From: 39-52-133 sp035531075
GTDB lineage: Bacteria; Pseudomonadota; Gammaproteobacteria; Burkholderiales; Gallionellaceae
Direction: 5' to 3'
Length of the DNA: 64,000 nt
NCBI GenBank assembly: GCA_035531075.1
Contig: DATKTO010000001.1
Coordinates: 68,598 to 132,597 of the forward strand
The notes beneath the pieces are model-generated. The model saw only the letters and a program-made list of their open reading frames with translations, was not told the origin of the DNA and did no database searches. Shown here one piece after another: positions 51,934 to 60,384 of the stretch. The position numbers were made by a program, and so were the translations under genes. Positions within the stretch are counted from its first letter, which is position 1; each line of letters begins with the position of its first letter.

Positions 51934-52203
51934 TTAGCCCACCATCCAGGGGATGTTGGTAAACAGTCTCTGGATGAAATCGACCATCAGACCTATCATC
52001 CACGGTCCCGCAATGATGAGTACACCAAACATGCCTATCAATTTGGGAATGAATGACAGTGTCTGTTCGTTGATCTGGGTGGCAGCCTGGAATATGCTGA
52101 CCAGTAGCCCGATGATCAACGCCGTCAGCAGTACCGGCGCAGAAACAATTACGGTGAGTTCCAGTGCCTGGCGACCCAGTGTCATTACGCTTTCAGGAGT
52201 CAT
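51934..52203 (-). CDS. fliQ: Flagellar export apparatus protein FliQ
   Basis: An 89-residue protein with two membrane helices: TPESVMTLGRQALELTVIVS and the conserved LLVSIFQAATQINEQTL, then LIGMFGVLIIAGPWMI. The start ATG at 52203 gives the family's usual 89 residues; a longer frame reaching into fliP is rejected. It lies 10 nt after fliP and 43 nt before fliR. Confidence 0.97.
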   Translation of the reverse strand: MTPESVMTLGRQALELTVIVSAPVLLTALIIGLLVSIFQAATQINEQTLSFIPKLIGMFGVLIIAGPWMIGLMVDFIQRLFTNIPWMVG

Positions 52204-52213
52204 GATGGGGATC

Positions 52214-52960
52214 TCAAGTGTAAAAGCTCTGAACCAGCGAGCCGATGAGCAGATTCCATCCGTCAGCCAACACAAACAGCATGATCTTGAACGGCAATGA
52301 AATCATGGCGGGGGAAACCATCATCATACCCATGGACATGAGGACGCTGGCCACCACCATGTCGATGATGAGGAAAGGAATAAACACAACAAAACCAATC
52401 TGGAAAGCAGTTTTTAATTCGCTGATCACGTAAGAAGGCACCAAAATCCTTAGCGGTACATCTTCAGCGCTCTGCAACGGTTCACTGTTGGATATTTTAA
52501 CAAACAGGGCGAGATCGGATTCGCGCGTCTGGCGCAGCATAAAAGTCTTCAGCGGGACAATGCCGATGTTGAATGCCTGTTCAAGCGTAAGTTTTTTCTC
52601 GCTGTAGGGCAGGTATGCGTCGGTGTACATTTTGTCCAGCACCGGCGACATCACGAAGAAAGTAAGAAATAACGCCAGTCCAATCATCACCTGATTGGGC
52701 GGAGATGAAGGTGTGCCCAGGGCGGAGCGCAATAGTGAGAGCACAATAATGATGCGAGTAAAGCTGGTCATCATCAAGAGGAGCGCCGGCAGAAAAGACA
52801 GCGAGGTGAGCAGAATCAGTGTTTGCAGGCTCAGTGAATAGTTTTGTCCGCCACCGGGTGCCGGAGTGCTGGTGAAGGCGGCAATGCTTGGCTCGGCTGC
52901 AATTGCGGTTGAAATCAGTGTGAAAAGCAGTGTTACGGCGAGTAAAAGCTTAAGACGCAT
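52214..52960 (-). CDS. fliP: Flagellar export apparatus protein FliP
   Basis: A 248-residue membrane protein with a cleavable N-terminal signal (LLLAVTLLFTLISTAIAA), as usual for FliP, and conserved blocks LILLTSLSFLPALLLMMTSF, RIIIVLSLLRSALGT, PPNQVMIGLALFLTFFVM, MGMMMVSPAMISLPFK. It overlaps fliO by 11 nt. Confidence 0.98.
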   Translation of the reverse strand: MRLKLLLAVTLLFTLISTAIAAEPSIAAFTSTPAPGGGQNYSLSLQTLILLTSLSFLPALLLMMTSFTRIIIVLSLLRSALGTPSSPPNQVMIGLALFLTFFVMSPVLDKMYTDAYLPYSEKKLTLEQAFNIGIVPLKTFMLRQTRESDLALFVKISNSEPLQSAEDVPLRILVPSYVISELKTAFQIGFVVFIPFLIIDMVVASVLMSMGMMMVSPAMISLPFKIMLFVLADGWNLLIGSLVQSFYT

Positions 52961-53393
52961 TGCGTTTCTCCACCATTTGCTTCAACCACATCTGGAATTT
53001 TCCATCCGCGCTCCCGGCAGAGATGCCAGCATGCATCGGCAACTGACCCTTGGCCATGGTATGCAGCGTGCGTACCTGACCTGGCGCAACACCTACTATC
53101 AGCCATGTGTCATTTACCTCCACCAGCACAATACGTTCGCGCTGTCCCACGGCGACACCGCCGATCACCTTGAGCAGGCTGGCTGCGCCGTGCTGAGGCA
53201 GATTGATGCGCTTCATGATCCAGGCGACCAAGGCTACCGCTGCCAATACCAGGACCAAGCTAAAAATAATCTGCATCACACTGCCAGTTGATACCGCAGC
53301 AGGTGGAGTGGGGATGTAAGCAGGGCGCGCGGTTTCGGCGGATGCAAAAAAAGGGCTATACAGGGCAGCAATAAGTATTAGACGGATAGGCAT
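52950..53393 (-). CDS. fliO: Flagellar assembly protein FliO
   Basis: A 147-residue protein: N-terminal signal-like helix, second helix at ~38-60 (MQIIFSLVLVLAAVALVAW), then the cytoplasmic FliO domain with GAASLLKVIGGVAVGQRERIVLVEV. It assists FliP oligomer formation. It is poorly conserved in general, but position between fliN and fliP and the core motif are clear. Confidence 0.93.
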   Translation of the reverse strand: MPIRLILIAALYSPFFASAETARPAYIPTPPAAVSTGSVMQIIFSLVLVLAAVALVAWIMKRINLPQHGAASLLKVIGGVAVGQRERIVLVEVNDTWLIVGVAPGQVRTLHTMAKGQLPMHAGISAGSADGKFQMWLKQMVEKRNAS

Positions 53394-53395
53394 AA

Positions 53396-53785
53396 TTATC
53401 GGTTGATGCGGCGCAATCGCTCGGATGGGGTGATGATGTCAGTTAATCGTATGCCGAGCTTGTCATTGACCACGACCACCTCGCCTTGTGCAATGAGAAA
53501 GCCGTTTATTAAAACGTCCATCGGTTCGCCAGCCATGGCTGTGAGTTCTACCACGGAACCCTGCGCCAATTGCAGCAGATTTTTGATCGGCATTTTAGTG
53601 CGGCCAAGTTCCACGGTGAGTTGCACCGGGATGTCCAGGATCATATCCAGATCGTTATGTGCCGACGCACCTCCAGCGCCAAACTGTTCGAATACATGCG
53701 CTTGAGCGGCAGGCTGTGTTTTCTGCTCTGCCATCGCGGCTCCCCAGTCATCGGCGCTTATTTCACCGCTGCTATCTTCATTCAT
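53396..53785 (-). CDS. fliN: Flagellar motor switch protein FliN
   Basis: A 129-residue protein. The ~45-residue variable N-terminus is acidic; the SpoA domain follows: LDMILDIPVQLTVELGRTKM, LAQGSVVELTAMAGEP, LINGFLIAQGEVVVVND, GIRLTDIITPSERL. It is the C-ring base with FliM and docks FliH. The start ATG at 53785 overlaps fliM by 8 nt with GGAG six nt upstream; a longer frame inside fliM is rejected. Confidence 0.97.
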   Translation of the reverse strand: MNEDSSGEISADDWGAAMAEQKTQPAAQAHVFEQFGAGGASAHNDLDMILDIPVQLTVELGRTKMPIKNLLQLAQGSVVELTAMAGEPMDVLINGFLIAQGEVVVVNDKLGIRLTDIITPSERLRRINR

Positions 53786-54782
53786 GTGAATCTCCATTGT
53801 CTGTTTCATTGAATAGGCTGGACAGCATTTTTTCAACCTTGATGGAATACTGGTCGTTGAAAACCCCGTACTTGCACTCCATCACAGGCACTCCGTTGAC
53901 ATAAGCCTGGATGTTGTCTTCTATCTGAAGCGGGATAATATCGCCAACTTTTGTCTTCATTACGTCTTCGACTCTGAGATTGGCATGGCCGAGGACAGCA
54001 ACGAGTTCAATCTCTGCCGACTTTATTTGTCTGGCCATCTGGGAGTTCCAATTTTTGTCGGCACTCAGATGGTCGCCTTGCATGGCGCTGAACAACATTT
54101 CCCGGATGGGTTGAATCATCGAGTAAGGCAGGCAAATATTGACCGCGCCGCTGACATCGTTGAACTCAATATCGAAAGTGCTGACGACAACCAGCTCATT
54201 AGGCGTGGCGATATTCGCAAATTGCGGATTCATTTCAGAGCGCACGAATTCAAATTCAAGCGGGTACACAGGTTCCCACGCTTTTGTATATGCTTCAAAA
54301 ACTGCGCCAAGTATGTTCTGGATGATGCGATGCTCGGTTTGTGTGAATTCGCGACCTTCGACGCGAGAATGGTAGCGCCCGTCGCCGCCAAACATGGTGT
54401 CAACGACCAGGAAAACCAGGTTGGGATCAAGAATAAACAACGCATTGCCGCGCAAAGGCTTGGCCTGAACCAGGTTCATATTGGTGGGCAATACCAGATT
54501 GCGTATGAAGTCGACAAATTTCACAACACGCACAGGCCCAACGGAAATTTCCGCCGTGCGGCGGATCAAGTTAAAGATGGAGACACGCAGCATGCGAGCG
54601 AAGCGCTCGTTGATGACTTCCATGGTGGGCATGCGCCCACGCACAATGCGTTCATTTGAAGCAATGTTGTAAGGACGTGCTTTGGTTTTATCTTCTACCT
54701 CTTTCGTTTCGGTTTTAACAGGCTCACCCGTAACGCCGCGGAGCAGCGAGTCGACTTCGTCCTGGGAAAGAAATTCGCTCAT
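53778..54782 (-). CDS. fliM: Flagellar motor switch protein FliM
   Basis: A 334-residue C-ring protein. The N-terminal CheY-P-binding peptide SEFLSQDEVDSLLRG is intact. The middle domain (RIVRGRMPTMEVINERFAR, TMFGGDGRYHS) and C-terminal SpoA domain (DIIPLQIEDNIQAYVNGVPV) follow. It receives CheY-P and sets rotation direction. It starts 7 nt after the fliL stop. Confidence 0.98.
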   Translation of the reverse strand: MSEFLSQDEVDSLLRGVTGEPVKTETKEVEDKTKARPYNIASNERIVRGRMPTMEVINERFARMLRVSIFNLIRRTAEISVGPVRVVKFVDFIRNLVLPTNMNLVQAKPLRGNALFILDPNLVFLVVDTMFGGDGRYHSRVEGREFTQTEHRIIQNILGAVFEAYTKAWEPVYPLEFEFVRSEMNPQFANIATPNELVVVSTFDIEFNDVSGAVNICLPYSMIQPIREMLFSAMQGDHLSADKNWNSQMARQIKSAEIELVAVLGHANLRVEDVMKTKVGDIIPLQIEDNIQAYVNGVPVMECKYGVFNDQYSIKVEKMLSSLFNETDNGDSHE

Positions 54783-54789
54783 GGCATCA

Positions 54790-55464
54790 TTACTGGATTA
54801 TGAATGAAGTAAATAGCACATCCGCAATACCCTTGTGCTCAACCGCCTTAGGCGGTTCCGGCTTTGCTACCGGTGCTGATGCCACCAATAGTTGCGCTTC
54901 CGTTCCAAGCTCGCTGCCTGGGGGGGGCACGGCAATTTTTGGCTCGCCAGTTTGGGGTGCAGCGGCGACTTTGGGTGTTTTATCGGTGGTTGCAGGTGCG
55001 TTGACGATCCCGATAACGGCATTACTCATATAGACAATTTCAGTTACCAATTGTTTTTTTCCTGTAGCAGTGAGCAGTTCAGTCGCCGTTTTTGTAGTGA
55101 GCAGTTGCAGTATTTTGCTGCGAATTTCGGGCAGGTTCGTTTTGATCTTTGCCTCAACATCGGATTCAAAGGCTTTCAGTGTGATTCCCAGTTGCAGGTA
55201 TTGATCGTTCTCGCCAGGCTCACGATGCAGGTTCACGGTGAAAGGATCAAGCACCACAAATAAAGGGGTTTTGGGTGGTGCAACTTTGACTTCCTCGACA
55301 TGGTGTGAATCTTTGCCCATATTTGCGGCATACCAACCACCACCAGCAGCAATAACCAATGCCATTATCGCGATAATACCCATGAGTATTGTCGTCTTTT
55401 TATCATTTTTTTGTACTGGCAGCGCCTCTGGTTTCTGTGGTGCTGGCTTTGCATTTTGCGCCAT
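54790..55464 (-). CDS. fliL: Stator-associated protein FliL with Pro/Ala insert
   Basis: A 224-residue single-pass protein: cytoplasmic N-terminus, helix ~24-48 (TTILMGIIAIMALVIAAGGGWY), periplasmic domain with FVVLDPFTVNL, QYLQLGITLKAFE, and the ending ADVLFTSFIIQ. Between residues ~157 and 210, just before that conserved ending, is a Pro/Ala/Lys-rich segment absent from ordinary ~160-residue FliL. FliL surrounds stators at the motor. A 14-bp hairpin lies in the 92-nt gap after fliK. Confidence 0.95.
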   Translation of the reverse strand: MAQNAKPAPQKPEALPVQKNDKKTTILMGIIAIMALVIAAGGGWYAANMGKDSHHVEEVKVAPPKTPLFVVLDPFTVNLHREPGENDQYLQLGITLKAFESDVEAKIKTNLPEIRSKILQLLTTKTATELLTATGKKQLVTEIVYMSNAVIGIVNAPATTDKTPKVAAAPQTGEPKIAVPPPGSELGTEAQLLVASAPVAKPEPPKAVEHKGIADVLFTSFIIQ

Positions 55465-55518
55465 TTCAATATCTCTCTTTGAATTCGGTGATTATCTGCA
55501 AAGTTGCAGCTTTTCCAT

Positions 55519-55555
55519 CACAAGAATATAGCGAATTATGAGCTATATTCTTGTG
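55519..55555 (-). other. 14-bp hairpin in the fliK-fliL gap
   Basis: Arms 55519-55532 and 55542-55555 are perfectly complementary (start CACAAGAATATAGC) around a 9-nt loop, beginning 1 nt after the fliK stop. No U run follows on the minus strand, so it is not a standard terminator. It is a possible mRNA-stability or processing element inside the fli operon. Confidence 0.6.
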
Positions 55556-55556
55556 C

Positions 55557-56768
55557 TTACGCAAACGTATCAACCATACCATTATGCCGGTTTATGGTAG
55601 TTGGGCGCCCGCCCTGTATGCTGACAGGTTCCGATGCGTTGCCTGAAATCGCTGTTCTTCCTTGTGATTTGCGCGAGGAGCTATCCTGATCGTTGCGCGC
55701 AGGTTGATCGCTCACCATCGCATTGCCCAGCATGATCCCGTTATCGGCCAACATTTCACGAAGTTTAGGTAATGCTTGTTCGATAGCATCGCGCACAGCT
55801 GCGTGCGGGGAGGTAAACATCGCCGTAGCTTGATCGCCATTCACTTTTAACACTACATCCAGCGGTCCTAATTGGGGCGGATTCAGATGCAATTCTGCGC
55901 TTTGGTTGCGCTGTGTGGCCATCCAGGTAATTTTCTGGCCAAACTCATCTCCCCAGGCTGGTTGTGTCACAGGTGTGCTGATGCTGATTGGGCTGGCTGC
56001 CGCTGCAGCAGTTGGTGCTGGCGCGGAAATAAGCGTCTGTTGCGCAGTGCTTGCCAATTCGCTGATCGCACTCTCGCGCAGAGGGTGGTTGCCGGAGCCT
56101 GAGGCAGCTGCTTTCGTGTCAAATGATGCTTTCAGCGATTCGACAAATCCTTTGCTGTCCTTGACAGCGCTTTTCGCCGTGGGGCTCTTTGTGTCTAGCG
56201 CAGGCACGGCGGGGTCAGAGGCTTTGACATTGCCGCCGGCCAGCGCAGCCGGTATGTCAGCTTTCATCCCGGCTGCAGCGCGTGCGGCCGGTTTCATGTC
56301 TGCTGCAGCAGGTTCGATTGCCTTCATGGCTGCTGCAGCGGGTTCGATGGCTGTCATGTCTGCGGCAGTGGGTTCGATGGCTTTCATGTCTGATGTCGCA
56401 GCTGCGCTGGCATCAGTCTGCGCGTTAGCTACTGGTTGTAGGCTGACATTTGGCTGTGGTGTGGTGATCAGGTTTTGTTGCGCCAACAGCGCTGCCAACA
56501 TATCGGCAGGTAGAGTGCTGGAGGCATCAGCGGCAGTGCTTGCTTCCGCTTCGTCTTTCCCGGACAGCTGCTTGGCAGGCTCCTTGCCTGCATCCCCGGA
56601 TGAGGATTGAGTTGGCTCGGCAGGTTTGGCGGAGTCCGCAACCTGGCGTGTCAGTACATTACCGAAATCCTGCCCGTCTTGTTGTGCGACGTCCCCGTTA
56701 TTGGATGGCTGTTTGCTCGCAGCGGCTTTGGCAGGAGCGTTGCTGATGTTAATGGGTAGATTGGTCAT
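55557..56768 (-). CDS. fliK: Hook-length control protein FliK
   Basis: A 403-residue secreted ruler. The N-terminal ~260 residues are low-complexity (Ala, Ser, Pro, Asp) with a tandem ~10-residue repeat. The C-terminal domain (~265-360) has WGDEFGQKITWMATQRNQSAELHLNPPQLGPLDV in short blocks, typical FliK_C, with the LNPPxLGPLDV motif. It measures hook length and triggers the FlhB switch. Repeats may vary in number and hence ruler length. Confidence 0.95.
   Translation of the reverse strand: MTNLPINISNAPAKAAASKQPSNNGDVAQQDGQDFGNVLTRQVADSAKPAEPTQSSSGDAGKEPAKQLSGKDEAEASTAADASSTLPADMLAALLAQQNLITTPQPNVSLQPVANAQTDASAAATSDMKAIEPTAADMTAIEPAAAAMKAIEPAAADMKPAARAAAGMKADIPAALAGGNVKASDPAVPALDTKSPTAKSAVKDSKGFVESLKASFDTKAAASGSGNHPLRESAISELASTAQQTLISAPAPTAAAAASPISISTPVTQPAWGDEFGQKITWMATQRNQSAELHLNPPQLGPLDVVLKVNGDQATAMFTSPHAAVRDAIEQALPKLREMLADNGIMLGNAMVSDQPARNDQDSSSRKSQGRTAISGNASEPVSIQGGRPTTINRHNGMVDTFA
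56263..56400. repeat. 30-bp tandem repeats inside fliK
   Basis: About four to five degenerate 30-bp units (clear ones at 56293, 56323 and 56353), each coding ~10 residues of the type MKAIEPAAAD, with partial units on both sides. In-frame copy-number change would alter FliK length by 10 residues per unit. Confidence 0.8.
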
Positions 56769-56798
56769 GATATAAGTCCTGTTTTTGGAGTTGAGTGT

Positions 56799-57263
56799 TC
56801 AGCTCTCTTCGTTAAGATGCTCGGCCTGCTGATAGGCAAGGCGGCGTCCGCTGTGTTCGTCCTGCATTCGTTGTTCAATTTTTGCTTCAATTTTTCTTTC
56901 CGCCTCGGCATGACGCTGGGCCAGCGTGTCGAAAGATTTCATGCGGCGCTGTGCCTCGGCTAATTCGCTGCGACCTGTCTGCAGCGAGATATGGGCTTGG
57001 CTAACGACCGCATTCTGTTGCGCGATGGCATCATCCAGACGATAGATGAAGTCCTGAAAATTGCGCAGATCCTGCAGATCCATGCCGTTTCTTTCTGCAT
57101 TGTGCATCTTTTCCTGATAATCCTTGCGGTATTGCTGCAACATTTCCAGCTTACTCTGAGCCGATTGTTGATTGCGATTCAGCAAGCCAAGTTTCTTGGT
57201 GGCAGCATCATTTCTTTGTTGAGCCAGATGAACCAAAGGTTGCAATGAAAAATTATTAGCCAT
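56799..57263 (-). CDS. fliJ: Flagellar export chaperone FliJ
   Basis: A 154-residue, wholly helical protein: FSLQPLVHLAQQRNDAATKKL and SKLEMLQQYRKDYQEKM, then long coiled coils. FliJ fits into the FliI hexamer like the gamma subunit of F1 and activates FlhA. It lies 10 nt after fliI, 30 nt before fliK. Confidence 0.94.
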   Translation of the reverse strand: MANNFSLQPLVHLAQQRNDAATKKLGLLNRNQQSAQSKLEMLQQYRKDYQEKMHNAERNGMDLQDLRNFQDFIYRLDDAIAQQNAVVSQAHISLQTGRSELAEAQRRMKSFDTLAQRHAEAERKIEAKIEQRMQDEHSGRRLAYQQAEHLNEES

Positions 57264-57273
57264 AGTGAGTTAC

Positions 57274-58743
57274 CTAGCTAGTGCTTGCCATCTCGGGCGA
57301 TCCATTTCGTGCGACAGCACGAACGGAGCCATTGGCGCCGAATAAGTCGGAGAGCTTGTCCAGGCTCGCTGAATAAGCGTCTGCCTCGAACATGCCCTGC
57401 TTTAGAAAATGCTCCATGCGCGGATACAGTAAGATGGCCTCGTCAAGCAGCGGATCACTGCCATGAACGTAAGCGCCTACACTAATCAAATCATGGCTGC
57501 GCTGGTAATGTGCGTATAACCGTTTGAAATGTTGCACCAGACTGAAGTGTTGCGGCGTTACCAGATTGTTCATTGCGCGGCTAATCGATGCCTCGATATC
57601 GATGGCCGGATAGTGGCCTTGTTCCACCAGGCGTCGCGATAGCACAATGTGTCCATCGAGTATGGCCCGGGCGCTGTCGGCGATGGGGTCCTGCTGATCG
57701 TCCCCTTCGGTGAGAACTGTATAAAAAGCGGTAATAGATCCGCCACCTTCCATGCCGTTTCCGGCACGTTCCACCAATTGCGGAAGTTTGGCAAATACCG
57801 AAGGCGGATAACCTTTGGTAGCAGGTGGCTCGCCGATGGCCAAACCTATCTCACGCTGTGCCATCGCGTAGCGCGTCAGAGAATCCATAATCAGCAGCAC
57901 GTCTTTGCCCTGATCGCGAAAGTATTCCGCAATGGTGGTGGCGTAAGCTGCGCCCTGCATGCGCATCAGCGGGCTGGTATCGGCAGGCGCGGCAACCACG
58001 ACAGAGCGCTCAAGTCCCTCTTTGCCAAGGATTTCCGTGATAAATTCTTTTACTTCGCGGCCACGTTCGCCGATCAGGCCCACCACGATTACGTCAGCAC
58101 TGGTGTAGCGTGCCATCATGCCAAGCAGCACACTTTTACCTACACCGCTGCCTGCAAATAGTCCCATACGCTGGCCGCGCCCAACGGTAAGGAGACTATT
58201 GATGGCGCGTACACCCACATCCAGCTCATCCTTGATGGCAGCACGATCAAGCGGATTGACAGGACGGCTTTGCAGCGGCGCGCTTGGACCTGCTGCCAGC
58301 GCACCCAGCTGATCTAGCGGACGTCCGGCTCCGTCCAGCACGCGACCCAGCAACATATCGCCCACGGGTAAATGTCGTGCCAGGTCAGCGCCGCGTCTGC
58401 GCGGGGTGGGGCGCTTGCCGGCAAAGATAGGCTCGCCTGCAGGTTCAGCAGGAACAACCCGTGCGCCTGGAACCAGGCCTTGCACATCGTGTTCCGGCAT
58501 TAGAAATAATTTTTCACCGGAAAATCCCACCACTTCCGCTTCGATACGATTGTTGGGCAATTCAATCAGACAGGTACTTCCTACCGGCATGCGCAAACCG
58601 ACTGCTTCCATCACCATGCCGGTGACACGTGTCAGGCGTCCACTAGTCTGCAGTGGACTGCATTGCGATACCGCTGCAGTGCAGCCGTTCAATGCATCCA
58701 GCCAGCGTTGTCTATGGCTATTTATTCCTGCGTCTGTATCCAT
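57274..58743 (-). CDS. fliI: Flagellum-specific ATPase FliI
   Basis: A 489-residue AAA/F1-beta-like ATPase. Walker A GSGVGKS at 198-204, DELDVGVRAINSLLTVGRGQR, GLIGERGREVKEF, Walker B VLLIMDSLTRYAMAQREIGLA region, and the GYPPSVFAKLPQLVERAG block are all present. It drives export with FliH and FliJ. It overlaps fliH by 22 nt. Confidence 0.98.
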   Translation of the reverse strand: MDTDAGINSHRQRWLDALNGCTAAVSQCSPLQTSGRLTRVTGMVMEAVGLRMPVGSTCLIELPNNRIEAEVVGFSGEKLFLMPEHDVQGLVPGARVVPAEPAGEPIFAGKRPTPRRRGADLARHLPVGDMLLGRVLDGAGRPLDQLGALAAGPSAPLQSRPVNPLDRAAIKDELDVGVRAINSLLTVGRGQRMGLFAGSGVGKSVLLGMMARYTSADVIVVGLIGERGREVKEFITEILGKEGLERSVVVAAPADTSPLMRMQGAAYATTIAEYFRDQGKDVLLIMDSLTRYAMAQREIGLAIGEPPATKGYPPSVFAKLPQLVERAGNGMEGGGSITAFYTVLTEGDDQQDPIADSARAILDGHIVLSRRLVEQGHYPAIDIEASISRAMNNLVTPQHFSLVQHFKRLYAHYQRSHDLISVGAYVHGSDPLLDEAILLYPRMEHFLKQGMFEADAYSASLDKLSDLFGANGSVRAVARNGSPEMASTS

Positions 58744-59396
58744 GAACCGTCCTGTCCAATAGCTGCGACGATACGTTGCCAGCGATTTGCCACAGTGGCA
58801 TCGATTTGGCTGTGCGCAGTTTCAACGCGGGCACCGCCGCGGACAATCTGAGCGTCTTCAAAAATCTTCCAGCCGCTATGGCTTAGCTGTTCGCCCATGC
58901 TGGCGCGAATCATCGCTGCATCGTCCGGGTGCAACACCAAATGCGCGCCCTGATTAAAGTGCGGCAGGCTGCTAATCGCTTCGCGGATTATGTTCAGTAA
59001 TATTTCCGGATTAGTTTTGAGCGTTTGCTGCACCATTTGCCGCGCGACCTCAAGCGAAAGTTTAAGCAGGTCCTGTGCGATTTCCTGATCGGCCTGCTGC
59101 AAAGCCTGCGCCATTGAGTCCATCAGCTCAGTGCAGCGTCGCGACGTTTCTGTATTGCCTGCTTCTGTGCCTTCTGTATTGCCTGTTTGATAGCCTTCAG
59201 CGTAACCCGCCTGGTAGCCTTCCTCATGCGCCTGGCGCTGAATCTCTTCCAGCTCGGCAGCGGTCGGCAATGAAATGTCGGCATTGTTTTGACGGTCAAA
59301 CGAGGCATTGCCATTCATGCCCGAGGAGCCGAAATTTGGTAGCTCCCAGCGCTCGTAGGCGGTGAGCTGCTCCTTGGGAATGGCTGGATTAGACAT
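58722..59396 (-). CDS. fliH: Flagellar assembly protein FliH
   Basis: A 224-residue regulator of FliI. N-terminal region, then a run of GxxxG repeats (EEGYQAGYAEGYQTG, NTEGTEAG) typical of FliH, then the C-terminal domain (VARQMVQQTLKTNPEILLNII, HLVLHPDD, GGARVETAHSQIDAT). The start ATG at 59396 overlaps fliG by 8 nt and has GGAGAGGAA upstream; a longer frame inside fliG is rejected. Confidence 0.95.
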   Translation of the reverse strand: MSNPAIPKEQLTAYERWELPNFGSSGMNGNASFDRQNNADISLPTAAELEEIQRQAHEEGYQAGYAEGYQTGNTEGTEAGNTETSRRCTELMDSMAQALQQADQEIAQDLLKLSLEVARQMVQQTLKTNPEILLNIIREAISSLPHFNQGAHLVLHPDDAAMIRASMGEQLSHSGWKIFEDAQIVRGGARVETAHSQIDATVANRWQRIVAAIGQDGSWIQTQE

Positions 59397-60384
59397 ACGC
59401 TTCCTCTCCGCCTGCAGCGCCAAGTAAAATCAGTCCATCGTCAGATAAACGACGTGCTATTTTGAGTATAGCCTTCTGTTCTGCATCCACTTCACTGAGC
59501 TTGACCGGGCCTTTTGACTCCAAGTCTTCGCGCAGCGTTGCGCCAGCACGCTGTGACATATTCCTGAAAATCTTCTCGCGTATTTCATTGCTTGCACCCT
59601 TCAATGCCACGATCAGGGATTCAGATTGAACCTCGCGCAAAATAAGCTGAATGCTGCGATCATCTATATCCAGCAGATTCTCAAATACAAACATCTGATC
59701 CTGAATTTTCTGCGCCAGTTCCGGATCGATGGAACGCACATTTTCGATCACCGCAACTTCGTTGGCCGTACCGACGTAATTGAGTATCTCGGCTGCGGTT
59801 TTTATACCGCCACGCGTGAACTTTTTGCTGGCAGCTCCGGACAGCATAGTTGTAAATACTTCGTTCAACTCGTGCAGTGCAATTGGCTGCACACCGTCCA
59901 AGGTTGCGATGCGCAGCATGATGTCGTTGCGCAGTCGCTCGGTGAATAAATTAAGAATGCTCGAAGCTTGATCAGGTTCCAGATGCACCAAAATGGTGGC
60001 AATGATCTGCGGATGTTCACCCTGGACCAGGTCGACGACAGCGGATGGCTCCATCCATTTCAGGCTTTCAATGCCGGTGGTGTCGCTGTTGTGCAGGATG
60101 CGGTCCAGCAACCCCGCGGCCTTGTGGGTGCCGAGCGCTTGGGTCAGCATGTTGCGGATGTAGGCGCTGGAGTCCATGCCTATGGTGGTTTTCTCTGCAG
60201 CAAGCTCATGGAAACTTTCAAGCACATCATAAATCTGGTCTTGTGACAGATTGCGCAGTGCCACCATGGCGGTGCTGACCTTTTGCACTTCTTTGGGTTC
60301 AAGAAACTTCAGCACCTCGGCAGCTTCGCCCTCGCCCAGAGTCATCAGTAATATGGCGCTATTCAATGTACCTTCGTGGCTCAT
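59389..60384 (-). CDS. fliG: Flagellar motor switch protein FliG
   Basis: A 331-residue C-ring protein: N-terminal FliF-binding domain (NSAILLMTLGEGEAAEVLKFL), middle (EHPQIIATILVHLEPDQAS), and C-terminal torque domain with MFVFENLLDIDDRSIQLILREV and NMSQRAGATLREDLE, which carry the charged residues facing MotA. Its ATG overlaps the fliF stop (TAATG). Confidence 0.98.
   Translation of the reverse strand: MSHEGTLNSAILLMTLGEGEAAEVLKFLEPKEVQKVSTAMVALRNLSQDQIYDVLESFHELAAEKTTIGMDSSAYIRNMLTQALGTHKAAGLLDRILHNSDTTGIESLKWMEPSAVVDLVQGEHPQIIATILVHLEPDQASSILNLFTERLRNDIMLRIATLDGVQPIALHELNEVFTTMLSGAASKKFTRGGIKTAAEILNYVGTANEVAVIENVRSIDPELAQKIQDQMFVFENLLDIDDRSIQLILREVQSESLIVALKGASNEIREKIFRNMSQRAGATLREDLESKGPVKLSEVDAEQKAILKIARRLSDDGLILLGAAGGEEAYV

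Noticed and set aside
56263..56400. CRISPR array
   Set aside because: Repeats are in-frame and contiguous, without spacers, inside fliK.
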